NCBI GenBank assembly: GCA_012064415.1 | Contig: SSNU01000036.1 | Coordinates: 195,509-259,508, forward strand | From: Gyrodactylus bullatarudis | Lineage: Eukaryota > Platyhelminthes > Monogenea > Gyrodactylidea > Gyrodactylidae | Length of the DNA stretch: 64,000 nucleotides | Direction: 5' to 3' | Shown: positions 53,586 to 64,000 of the stretch, piece by piece | Layout of the letters: every line of letters starts with the position of its first letter | How positions within the stretch are numbered: the stretch's first letter is position 1 | Notes under the pieces: model-generated | The model's database searches: none | Told to the model about the DNA's origin: nothing | What the model saw: only the letters and a program-made list of their open reading frames with translations | Translations under genes and position numbers: made by a program

Positions 53586-55200
53586 TTGTTAACACAAAAC
53601 TCTTTGTTCAGAATTATGCGCTGATTTCAATGGAACAATCTATTTTTTAAAATATTTAGTTTTGTGGCCTTCATGGCAACAAAAAGTTTTTACAACATTC
53701 TTTCATTTTCTCAGGTTATAAAAGACGTAGAATAATGTTCTTGGTATCAATCGAAAGCTAAAAAGATCTATCGTACGAATTTGTGACTCTTCAAGTTGTG
53801 AGAATTTTCAGAGTATTTTAACAAGCTTTTTTTCTTCAAATGCTTATTTCGAGCACTTAACGTTAAAATATTTTCAACATATCTATATTATTTTAAGTTT
53901 CAATGAGTTAGTCATTTGAGTTTCAACTAGAGCTACTGTAAGATTAACGTTTTTTTAGAAAATAAGTTTCATTGAGTGTATTAAATGAAAAGAATAAAAA
54001 TAAATGTAAATTGTACACAGACAATATAACTAACTATCTCCAAATTAAATTTTGCGATTCAAAAAATGAAATAGTTTGTTATATCTAGGATCATGAATAC
54101 TTAATGGTAAATTAGATTTGAATTGGAAAAATAAATGAGCATTTCAACAAATTTCTATAACATTCTTGGAATAATGAAGATTAGCATAGAGGAGACTCTT
54201 AGAGTAATCAAGTTCAGACCTGATGAGTGACATTATAATTTTAATGTTAGTCAGGTCATGACAGTCAGGGATTTTATATTTTTCTCGATCATATTATATA
54301 AAGATAATAAATAATGATTTGATTATGATGGGTTTCTAAGGTTATATGAGTTTTCAAATAAGTTAGCTGATTTAACTAATTTTTTAACGACGATGGCAAA
54401 TTTTCTAACCGAAAGAGGGTTAAGCCTAGAGATTGTTATGCGCGAATTGTTGGAGCCTAAATCAAGATACAAGTAAAAGCGGAATCTATAGATTGAATAT
54501 TCTCAATCTCTACTGATTTTTCAATAGTTAGTGTGGGAACGAGGGGAGAGATATAGTCAAGGTTATTTAAGACTAAAGCTTTGAAAGCCTTAAGCCTTAG
54601 ATTAATGGACCTGGAGAATTTTAAATTGAGAAAATTGTGGGAGATTTAGAGCAAGGTTCAATTGTAAGTTCATCCGAGACTGAAACCCATGTCCAAAGTT
54701 AAGGAGACAATTCCTCTAACTTTAATAGCAATTTTAGACTTAAGTAGATGAAGCAGAACATATTAAGTCAACTCATATAACACATATGATCTTGATAAAC
54801 CATCACAAATTTGTACTCTCCATCAGAAGCAGTTTGATTATTGATGAGATCTCGAATTGTAAAATTCTGTAAAGGTTTTATGAAAACGCCTTTTCTTTTG
54901 AATGAATGATTTCGTAGAAGAATAGTACAGAAGGACATGAGAGCATTCAAAAATTATCGAGGAATATTTTATTAAGGAATATATATTTGTTTTTCACCAG
55001 CATGAACAAAAAACTCATGAGCATTCTTGATTATTTCAGAATAGGTTTCATCGGAGAATTCAGAGATTTTTGCTTTTATGAGATCGTAGAAGTTCTTCCT
55101 GTATCCAATTTTGATTTCTAAATTGCAGACTAAAATATTCTACAATTGTTGTTACTTCCTAATTCCAACATATTCGCAAATATGTATTTCTGGTCAAAAG
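53586..55200. other. Gene-free AT-rich stretch
   Basis: No ORF of convincing length, no domain and no repeat shared with the rest of the window was recognised. Confidence 0.5.
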
Positions 55201-55344
55201 CTGCAAATTTCTTGGAAAATTTTGGTGTTGCTGACTGTTAGTTATGCTGATTAGTGGAACGACTAGTGGCTAAGGTGAATAGCTGCCTTTATTTTCGTCG
55301 GTTCTCATCAGACCTTAAACCGAAATGTATAATTTATACATAAT

Positions 55345-55975
55345 TATAGTGATCGACATAAATAAGTATACACTTTTTTCGAAAAAGACATTATCAAGCC
55401 ATAATGTACATCATTCGATAGAGCAGAAAATTCTATGAATCTGTATGTATTTTCTCTCACCGTTCATTCAAATTTAATTTACTATCAATCATTTAAAATA
55501 ACAACGACAAATTAAAATTAAGGTATCTTTTTTGCACAGATTAATACAGGCTAAATATGGTTTCTTTTGAAACTCCACTCTAAAATTTTAGATATCAAAT
55601 TCTGCCTATTTGAAAATTTTCTTTCATTTTCATAAACTTTTTGTGATAAAATCCCCTATAGATTTCCGAAAGAATTCAAATCTGTGCTACTTAAAAACCA
55701 TAGCAATATCTCTGTATCCTTTTCCGAAAACCGCTTTCTGGTTGATTCAAAACGATGGCATGGTCAATATCTCGTCGAAATATCAGATCTTCATCAATAA
55801 TTTACAACTCAAACGCAAGCAAGGTGTCTTCAAGTAAGTTTTGGTAGGAAATTCAATTGAGTTTTTCATTTATTATATGTTATAATTTATAACTAACTTA
55901 GATATTCCTTTACTCGTAATACATCCCCAAATCATGGCACTGCCACCACCAAGTTAAATTTTTTTTTGTCAGAGA
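55345..55975 (-). pseudogene. Degenerate Tc1-like transposase remnant
   Basis: Near 55347 the sequence tatagtgatcgacataaata resembles the TIR of the intact Tc1-like element at 33519. On the minus strand the following stretch keeps traces of the transposase: the region complementary to acatccccaaatcatggcac (about 55920-55940) corresponds to the GGGSxMVWG block, and ataaaatcccctatagattt (about 55645) to the region around NPIENLWG. Many stops and shifts; inactive. Confidence 0.6.
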
Positions 55976-56029
55976 AAATAATTATATCTTGCCTGAGATT
56001 CCTGATTTTCACGAATATATTATCATTTT

Positions 56030-56560
56030 GCTGACTAATTTCTTGCATTTTGTAGGTAGAAAACGAAAATGAAATTGAGCTCTTTATTTTCGACGCTTCT
56101 CATCATACCCTACACCGACATGTATATTTATACAGAATATCATTCAATGAAATGCGAAGAGTTCTCTTGGGCCAACCAGAGCATTTATCTGGAGGGTTGA
56201 GGGGTTAGTTGGGTAGACTTCTGACTGTTGGTGTTAAACCTTTCTATCTCTTTTGGAAAAATGTTTCTATTTCTCTGGACCCCTTGGAGATTTTTGTTGC
56301 TTGGGTGAATTCGAAGCATATCTTTTCTGGCGGGGTACCTTTTCTTATAATAAGTTGCTAGGACATCATTGGCGAGTTGTTCCTCTGCTGATGCGGAGAT
56401 ATCGTTTTTGTTGGACACCAATGTTGAGTTTCCTTAGGTACTACCTTTTTCCTGGGTTGAGCTAAATATTGGACTGGGGTCATTTGCAGTCAGGGCTATT
56501 TCGTTCGATGGCGTCATTGAATTGCCAGGTCTCGTGGTGACGATTTTATCAATTCACCTT
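56030..56560. other. Repeat debris with a locally GC-richer ORF
   Basis: 56030-56150 belongs to the foldback family seen at 19370-19640. 56185-56421 (minus) is an open frame of 78 codons without an ATG near its start, rich in Asn, Gln, Arg and Ser, in DNA visibly richer in G than the surroundings; it could be a retroelement gag/ORF1 scrap. No domain is recognised. Confidence 0.3.
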
Positions 56561-57175
56561 TGCTTTACTATGTTGTTTTTTGGATTATCAATGGAATCTC
56601 CTTTAAGTCCTCTTTTAGCAGATATCTTTTGGGATACTTCTCGTGAGAAACATTCGATTTTATGAATTTGCCTTTTTCAGAATTAAAAATTGCCTTTTTT
56701 TAAAAAGTATGCCTTTTTCTGGTCGCCCTACTTATCACTAATTGACATCACCTACAGTTATATCAGAAAGTAAAGTACTGTTATCATATTCATCATCTCA
56801 TGGAATATCATAAATTTACTTTTATATATACGGTTTTATTACTCTATAAATATAAGATATTCAGATTAACTAATCATGTAAACCTTGATTTGATCACATC
56901 CTAAGCAAGTAAAAATCATGTAATTTTTGACACTTCCATATTTCACTTAATAAGTAGAATAAGAATCAAAAGTTGTTATAAATGAAGTTGATTATTGCTA
57001 AATGTTTCATTTGTCATGTGAAAAGCTTGAATTATTCATTAGGAGAGGATATACGAGTTGGAGTCATTTTACACTAAAATCAAAAATGTGCTAATAATTT
57101 TTAAACAACATCAAGGAATACAGTAGTAATTTGTTTAGTCAATGTGTGAAAATCCCTATTAAAATCCCCACAAAT

Positions 57176-58275
57176 ATGAAAAGAATAAATGAAGATGAAA
57201 AACGTGTTATCGAAAACCTCCTCCAATCAAATCTCACTTTGAAAGAGATAGCGAATCATTGTGGGGTATCAATAAAAACTGTTAGCAGAATTAAAAATGA
57301 CAAGCACACTCTTCGTGCTTCAGTCTCTGGTCGCCCGAAAAAGTTTTCCCTTCAAGAGGCTATACGACTTAAATCAATTGTGAAGAGAAATCATACTGAA
57401 ACCATTCGGTCAATACAAAAGACTTATTATCCTGATGTCAGCTATTCGTAAGTACCTATTTTAATTCAAGAAACAGAACTCTCCATACAACAATGTCAAG
57501 AATAGGAATAAGCCAAGTGAATGCAAGACAAGTCCCCAATCTTACTGAACGACATAAGAGAGAGAGGTTAGAATTTGCCTTGAACAATATTGATAAGCCT
57601 CTCGAATATTGGCTTGGAATGCATTTCACTGATGAAGTGACTTTCTCAAACCAAAAGTTCTCAGGATGGGGAAGAGTCCTTTTATGTGATGATTTGACTA
57701 TTGCAAGAACGAGACCCATCCGGAAAGAGAAGTTTCCAAAGAAGGTTATGTTTTTTGCAAGTATAAAGTATGACAGTGGAATACAATTAACCCCAGCATC
57801 TGGTAATATTGATGGAAGAAAATTTATCCAACTCTTCAATCAGAATTTCAGATCATATGATGGATTCAGAAGGGAATGGCTTGATGTGCTTATGGACCAT
57901 GCCCCAGTTCATGATGCAGGTCATGTCAAAGCTTGTTTAAGAAGAGCTAGGATCAACGTCATTGATTTCCCTGCTAAAAGTCCTGATATTAATGTCATTG
58001 AAAATGTTTTTAGAATAATGAAACGATTTTATGACCTTGGAATAATGAAACGATTTTAGTAAGAAAAATAGTTAAATAGTAAAATTAACTTTACTCAAGT
58101 TTATTTCTCAAGGTATAAAGTTTCTGGTGACAATTCCACCAACGATATTAACGAAAAAGTTCAGATATTGGCAAATTTCCCTGAAGTGAAGGAAGCCATA
58201 AATAAGTGCATTTTATCAATTCCTCGTCGGCTCCAGAAAATAATAGACCTTAGAGGAGAAATGTCAGATTATTAA
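57176..58275 (+). pseudogene. Spliced Tc1-like transposase gene with a 23-nt intron
   Basis: Exon 1 57176-57447, intron 57448-57470 (GTAAGT...TTCAAG, 23 nt), exon 2 57471-58058, predicted intron 58059-58112 and exon 3 58113-58275. Joining exons 1 and 2 restores the second helix-turn-helix (DVSYSNRTLHTTMSRIGI). The catalytic triad is complete: D in FTDEVTFS, D in LMDHAPVHD and E in SPDINVIEN, with 34 residues between the last two (DD34E). Exon 3 encodes a normal Tc1 C terminus (RRLQKIIDLRGEMSDY), but exon 2 ends with a short duplicated MKRF segment and the junction gives TAG. No terminal inverted repeats were found around it. It is either a domesticated or an old, recently broken copy. Confidence 0.7.
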
Positions 58276-59200
58276 TTATCATTATGTTTTAAATGTACAC
58301 AGATGTCCAATAAATTTTTACTTTCTTTAAAGAGATATTAATAATTAATTAGACAATGTTATCACTAGGTGTCAAACTCCTTTCAATATTAGTTATGAGG
58401 TAATTAATGAAGAAAATTGAATATAAGAGTATATTTTGATCAATGGAAACCATAAAAAGATAAAATCTGTTGATAAATACAGGAATGATAGGAATAACCG
58501 CCCAGTCTGTTTAACCTTGAAATGACCTTGAATCCTATTGGCTAGAATATAACGATAATAGAAAAAGTAACATTTCAAATATTTTATACTTAAAAATATG
58601 TTTTCAGGTGAAAAAATTAACAGAACTGTAATTTTTAAAGGAAATTTTTATCTAATTTTTTACAGCTTGATAATATTCATCGAATAGTGAAATCATAATT
58701 TGGTTACTACGATTTGAAAAAATGCAATTGTAATTTGCAATTTTGTAAATTTATACACCTTTTTCTAATTATAATAACACGTTATTGATGAAAATTAATA
58801 TACTCTAATAATAAATCACTTGCAGAAAAATGATTGATCTTCCAAATACCGAAAAAACTGTACATTTAATGAATATTTTGATAAAGTTATTGTGCTATGT
58901 TTAGACTATATATTTTTGATAGGACTTCACTTTCTGATACAACTGTACTTGACTTCACCTATATCAGTTTCTTCATGGTGAATATAGAACTAAATCGATT
59001 AAATTGTACTTTTGTTAAATTATACTTTTTTCAGATCATTTTACTAAGCTATTCTAGATCTGAATCTATAAATTTACTAAATCATGGTATTATCCCTTTA
59101 AAGAATAATCCAATTTTAATGAAAAAACTCATAAATGCAAACTTTATAATAATCTCGGACATATAAATAATTTATATCATTATAATTATAACTTTTCTTC
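58276..59200. other. Gene-free AT-rich stretch
   Basis: Short frames only (for example 58897-59166, opening without a well-supported start). No domain or repeat recognised. Confidence 0.45.
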
Positions 59201-59205
59201 AAGTA

Positions 59206-60154
59206 CAGGTAAAAGTCCCGTAAAGTAAGAAGAGATGAATTAAAATCCCAACGTTCCCCTGTTATACAGGGCAAATTTAGCTTTACTCTCATTCGGACCA
59301 ATCAGAATCGAAGAAAGCTCATTGGGAAACTTACAAGTTATTTTTCATCATGAATGAGCAGCAGATCAATTTAATAGAACACAACAGATTAATTCTCAAT
59401 TTTAAATATACAGACGTATAGATCTCAATTTTCTCTATATTCTGGTATTATTTTTTTTCTTAAATTACACCAAGCAAAAACTTTTCTGTTTGACATGATA
59501 TAGATTGAAAAAGAACACCATCAGAAAGCTTATGGAAAATTAATTCACCTCACAAATTTTCTATCTTCTATCCATCATACTCAGAATTCTATAGATTTTT
59601 GAAAATGTTTTGGATTTAGAATTTAAAATTCAATCTCAAAATCTCAATCAAAAAAGAATTCATGATTCATTCTTTCACAATATGTTTAGTATAAACATTA
59701 GTATTGTAAGTGACGCCTCTCCCCCATCTTTACCCAACATTCTCATGCATAAGGTAATAGGTGTAGAAAGGGAAAACTCATGATACACACAGTCACACGA
59801 TATGGTATGGGGTCTTCTCATTCAGATCTCAACCTCTCTTACATGTATTTGGTAGGGAAAGGAATGAGTTACCCACGCACATCAATTACACATCATATCA
59901 CGCTGTATAGTTTTTGCTTTAACTCATGCCCTTTTGTGGCTATATCTGTCTTTCTCAGTGAAGAATGTATTGAAAATACCAGTTATGGTAAGGGGTCCTC
60001 TCATTCAGATCTCAACCTCTCTTCTGTTGTGTTCTATTAAATTGATCTTCTGCTTATTTATGATGAAAAATAACTTGCATGAGAGTAAACCTATATAACA
60101 GGGGAACGTTGGGATTTTAATTCATCTCTTCTCACTTTACGGGACTTTTACCTG
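59206..60154. mobile_element. TA-flanked long-TIR DNA element, 949 bp, non-autonomous
   Basis: Ends CAGGTAAAAGTCCCGTAAAG and the exact complement, with TA outside both (59204-59205 and 60155-60156). Terminal repeats extend inward for about 130-190 bp (shared blocks cccaacgttcccctgttata and aatttaatagaacacaacag). The middle has an internal direct repeat (ctcattcagatctcaacctc at about 59818 and 59999). No transposase; the ORF at 59780-60040 is a by-product. TA target and CAG ends suggest mobilisation by a Tc1/mariner enzyme. Confidence 0.75.
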
Positions 60155-61104
60155 TATTTTATTTGATAAGTGATAATTGCTCATAGTTAAATCATAATTA
60201 TACATGTTCAAAATAACTAATTCGTTTATTATAATTATGATTATGCAAAATACTCGTGTGAAAAATCAAGATTTACTTTTTATGCAGACTCACATAAGTT
60301 TCCAGATTCACTGTAAAATATATGCCTATTCTAGCCATAATATAATAAATCATGTTTATAGAAGGACGATAATCTTTTAGTACTAAATTATTACTCGAGT
60401 CCACCTATTTCAGTGGCCTCAGGATGAATACAGAACAAAATCGATCAAACAGCCAATGTCAAATACGAATAGGGAAATTTAACTGACTCTTCTCAGATCC
60501 CTCAGATCAGATGCGTCGTGGAATCGCATATTTTTCTGCATCCATTCAATTACTCAGTCATGGAATAATTTTTATTCAGAGTTACATCTGTTTTAGCCAT
60601 AATATGATAGAACCAAGTTTTGTAATACTGACAAATTCAAATCCCAAAACACTCGTAAAAATCATTTGAATTGAAAATAAAAGATACCCCACAATATATG
60701 AACAGTAATCAATTTTATTGGTTGTTTGACAAGAATTACCGAGCTTCTTTAACACTTTTTTCTAATTCTAATTAACTAAAGTATTCATTAAGAAGATTTG
60801 AAAGAAAAGTGAATATTTAGTTATAATGCATCGATTCTCATCAGAATATTGCACTGGCTAGATTAATTTTTTTAATTCATTGCTTCCAAAAGATCTAGGG
60901 GTACAATAGGTTCAGAATTCTACAAGAAAATCGTGTCTTGATCTCAGGCCTCAAATTCTGTATTGCATTAAGAATAAAAATTTACAATGAAACACAAGCA
61001 TACAAAAATGGAATTGATGAAAAATCAAAGAAAACAGTCTAAAAAACGTGAGAGGATAGTCTTTCGAGAAATTTCCACAAATATCGAAACTGCAAGTATA
61101 TTTA

Positions 61105-61195
61105 TATATGTTACAGTTAAAGTAATGAATCAGGGAATATCAAAACTCCCTAGATAATCTTGATAAACCAGGAGCTTTTAGTTAAAGTAATGAAT
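61105..61195 (+). repeat. Single arm of the 26-kb inverted-repeat element
   Basis: The block tatatatgttacagttaaag, then gggaatatcaaaactcccta and gagcttttagttaaagtaat, matches the outer part of the arm 26079-26165 with a few substitutions. It ends directly before LINE sequence at about 61215. Confidence 0.65.
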
Positions 61196-61214
61196 AATAA
61201 GTAATAATAAAACA

Positions 61215-61730
61215 AACTCCATGGTCATGGCAATTCTTAAATTTTCAAAATCATTATCTTTAAGAATTAAGGCGTACAAGTCATTAGTGCTCACACACTT
61301 TGACTACGTCTCACCCTTATTAATAAACTTGACTAATGACCAAGCCAGAAGAATCGAAAGAATTCAAAGTAGATTTCTTTATTCTCTTTTTCCCGAACTC
61401 AGTTCATACAATGCTCGCATCTCGGCGTCTGCCTCAATCCCTTATGGGTCCACCGTTACGCATTCATCATAAAAAAATTCTCTGAATCTTCAATTAAAAT
61501 TGAACGATCCTTTAATCTGAGAAATATTAATTATGAGAATAATTATTTACTCGCTACTTATAATAAACTTAACGAGAAATACGACTTGTCAAATTGTGAC
61601 AACCTCAACTGCATAAAAAGTATAACTAAACATATCCTATCTAAAATTGACTACTCCCAATCTCTCCAATCCAGATCTTCATTCAGTAGATCTAACCAGG
61701 TGATTTTCGATTTAATTTTTTAGATATAAT
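61215..61730 (+). pseudogene. LINE reverse transcriptase C-terminal fragment, second copy
   Basis: The frame 61221-61472 encodes RIKAYKSLVLTHFDYVSPLL and RRIERIQSRFLYSLFPE, the same segment as the fragment at 12105-12740. After a frameshift near 61430 the match goes on to about 61725. Catalytic domains are absent; a dead, 5'-truncated copy. Confidence 0.65.
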
Positions 61731-62622
61731 GCCAACACTATTTCAACTGCAATCAAAAAACTCATTCATGATTTATGTTTCTTCCTCGCCTATAAACCAA
61801 AAACAAGATCTACTATTTTCATTTATCCAATTATCATTTTGTTATTATTCATTATATATATTCTACTGGGCGAATAATTATGTCATATATTGCTAAGTGT
61901 GAAGAGAAATATAATAGAAGTGATACTGTAACTTGAATAATAGATAAATGATATTGAAAGTGTATATTCCCTTTAACGTCACTGTTATTCTTATCATAGT
62001 TTGATTCTAAACTTATATGTATGATTTAGATGAGAACAAACATTTACTCCACCGGGTATTATCAGACTCTAATCCGGCCTCCACAAATTACAATAGGCTT
62101 CTTGAATAATACTGATAAATGAGTATCAACTCAAGACGAATGTCTCTTCCTTTCGATAAACTCTCCTCATATTCGAATAGATCCTATTCTGCAATTATCT
62201 CGATCTCTTGATATTTTAAATTTTTCTAGTAATTGTGTTTAAGCATTCCAAAATTCTAAGCATTCTATATTTCAGAAAAAGAAAACTTATTTTTGATAAT
62301 TACACCATTTTTTATTCTTATTTTGTGAACCTGTTTGTTAATTTTGTCAACGTTTCTTATAATATCGAAAAATTGTCTACTTATGTCGTAAAATGACTAA
62401 GATCTTTCTATCAGGTTGTCATCAAGTTCAAAAAGTGTAATATCATTAACAGTCGAAGATATGTATGATATATTAAAACGTTGTGTGCCATTGAAAGTTT
62501 TTAATAATTTCTTGAATCACTGAAAAAATTAGTTACACACTAAATATAAAATTCATTAGTCATCTACTATTGGTATAGAAAAAGTATATAAATCTTGATT
62601 CTTGTTATTTCACCATTTAATA
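61731..62622. other. Gene-free stretch upstream of DNase I-like gene
   Basis: AT-rich with no ORF or repeat recognised; tataaatc at about 62586-62593, 30 bp before the DNase I-like start codon, may be its TATA box. Confidence 0.4.
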
Positions 62623-63867
62623 ATGCTGATCAAAATTTGCTTGCTGTTCATACTTTCTAGCAGGGATTTGTTGGGAGATGAAGTTAGAATCGGTTGTTAT
62701 AATATCAAAAGCTTTGGTCAAACAAAAGCAAAAAATGATAGCTTGATGGGAAATATTTCAAAGATCATTAGACTCTATGATTTAATCGCAATTCTAGAAG
62801 TTCGGGATAAATCCATGAATTCAGTGAACAAGCTAAAGAAAATATTAAACAGGTAATTTTGAAAATGACTAAATCTATTAGCAATGATCAAGGGATTTTT
62901 TACAATTACAAAATCAACCCACGTCAAGGCAGCAGTACCTACAAGGAGCAAATTGCAGTATTTTATAAGTTAATTTTTGTTAATGAAATATCTTAAGGAA
63001 TTCATCGAATTTTAAAATAGTACCAGTTGATGTAAATATTCCTGAAATAGCTTTCGAGAGGTCGCCATTCATTCTAAATTTTACAATGATACATATTGAT
63101 CCAATTTTCATAGTTGTACATCATGCGAAACCAAAAGATGCACAAAATGAATTAATTAAGCTTCATTTACTTACACAGAAAATTCAAGAAAAATATAAAA
63201 CTAATGTGAGTTTTTTCAATAAAGTCTGAACAACAAAAAATGATTAGTGGACCTAGTTTGATATTCTATTTGCCACCTTTTGCGAAAAAAATCGATCATA
63301 ATGACTCAATATTATTGAGCGAATATGATATTTGAATTACAACACTCTGATAGGTCTATAACATCATTGTATCACTATTTTTGGTACTCTTTAGCTATTC
63401 TTGATCCATGAGTAATCATATAAGTCTATTATAATTTTCAGCGCATATTGATAGTGGGGGATTTGAATGCAGATGGTGCTTATCTTTCCGAGAAAAAATT
63501 TAAAGAATCAAAATTCTACCAATCATTTAATTGGACATATCTTGATTCGAGGGTGCCATCAATGGTTTTGACTTCTAACACCTATGATAGAGTCTTCATG
63601 CAAATAGGAACATTGCAAAATGTACATGATATTCGAGTATTTAATATTACGAAAGAGCTTGGTTTCTCTAAAAAATTGGCAAGTTTTAATTTTTAATCAA
63701 ATTAAAATCATTTAAAAGTGTAGAACATACACTGTTTTAAACATTTAAGTGTCGTCATTAGTGATGTCCATTCGCAAATTGATGAAGATTCTCACCTAGA
63801 TGTTAGAAATCAGATTATAAGAGTGTTGAGTGATGAGGGACGAGTGGGAGTTCCGGCCTGGTGGTAA
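62623..63867 (+). CDS. Secreted DNase I-like endonuclease
   Basis: Five exons: 62623-62852, 62882-62968, 62998-63205, 63442-63678 and 63724-63867; 301 residues. Introns of 29, 29, 236 and 45 nt; the last is a GC-AG intron in this model. Residues 1-20 are a signal peptide. The DNase I landmarks are in order: CYNIKSFGQTK (family NIQTFGETK), the catalytic Glu in LEVRD, His in IVVHHAKP, Asp-Asn in VGDLNADG, TYDRV, and a final ISDVH in place of the family's ISDHYPVE. It should cut extracellular or lysosomal DNA with Ca/Mg. The conserved last His is displaced by one residue, so activity is uncertain; the last exon is the least certain part of the model. Confidence 0.85.
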
Positions 63868-64000
63868 GAAGCGTTGCCTCAAACCGTTGAAGTCTCATGC
63901 TTACTTTACTAACCAGTTCTAATGAGGACAGAATGCATCTAAATTTTCCACAATGAGTGGATGATGGAATTGACAACTGCTTTCCGATTTCTAACATCAA

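Noticed and set aside
51860..53624. Poly-Ala/Thr/Val, Ser/His and Trp/Leu-rich frames in the Cys-Gly region
   Set aside because: They are the other frames of a GGN-TGY repeat. Only the Cys-Gly frame has a spliced ATG start, intron signals and a poly-A signal.
56185..56421. Gln/Asn/Arg-rich minus-strand ORF
   Set aside because: No start codon, no domain, surrounded by repeat debris; a retroelement scrap is more likely than a gene.
1..64000. CRISPR arrays, bacterial operons, ribosome-binding sites, rRNA or intact tRNA genes
   Set aside because: None seen; the window is eukaryotic with spliced genes. The only tRNA-like sequence is the SINE-like repeat head.
63815..64000. Minus-strand ORF at the right edge of the window
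   Set aside because: Runs off the window, opens without support, and overlaps the last exon of the DNase I-like gene; no domain recognised.

Overview
This is a piece of nuclear DNA from an AT-rich invertebrate animal. Evidence: spliced genes with GT-AG introns, AATAAA poly-A signals, and animal-typical genes (HDAC3, CLPTM1, PHAF1, the TFIIH subunit GTF2H5, an ARHGEF7/beta-PIX RhoGEF, an INSM/nerfin-type zinc finger, pasiflora-type claudins). Many introns are extremely short (23, 31, 32, 35, 36, 36 nt) although others reach several kb. The short introns, low GC and repeat-broken gene density would fit a reduced lophotrochozoan such as an orthonectid or dicyemid, but this is a weak inference and the species cannot be named from the window. 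|| Layout. 1-9.7 kb: no gene recognised; decayed transposons (a TA-flanked Tc1/mariner-like element, a TTAA-flanked piggyBac-like MITE, a 740-bp palindromic MITE) and ORF debris. 9.7-11.7 kb: a divergent pair of secreted, tail-anchored paralogues with six conserved cysteines. 12-15.6 kb: LINE reverse-transcriptase debris. 15.8-16.6 kb: INSM-like zinc finger (minus). 17.2-18.9 kb: a second divergent pair of secreted cysteine proteins with CAP/SCP-like motifs. 19-20.6 kb: repeats, including a tRNA-derived SINE candidate. 20.8-23.8 kb: EF-hand protein, two small overlapping convergent genes, and a four-TM claudin-family gene. || 24.1-47.2 kb is a compact housekeeping block: CLPTM1 (minus, 4 exons; its 3.2-kb intron holds an inverted-repeat element around an N gap) shares an 85-bp promoter interval with HDAC3 (plus); then PHAF1 (plus), GTF2H5 (minus, convergent, 41 bp away), which shares a 152-bp interval with a 14-exon beta-PIX gene (plus). 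The beta-PIX introns carry an intact Tc1-like transposon, itself split by a Penelope-like GIY-YIG fragment, plus two inverted-repeat elements. || 48.1-50.9 kb: two paralogous small four-TM proteins. 51.9-53.6 kb: a perfect inverted duplication, centred on a 965-bp N gap, of a gene for a 76-residue protein made almost only of Cys and Gly. 55-58.3 kb: Tc1-family debris and a spliced Tc1-like transposase gene with a 23-nt intron. 59-62 kb: a TA-flanked long-TIR element and LINE debris. 62.6-63.9 kb: a secreted DNase I-like gene. || Functionally the central block serves chromatin, transcription/repair, autophagy, membrane trafficking and Rho signalling; the flanks are enriched in secreted or membrane surface proteins and in mobile elements.
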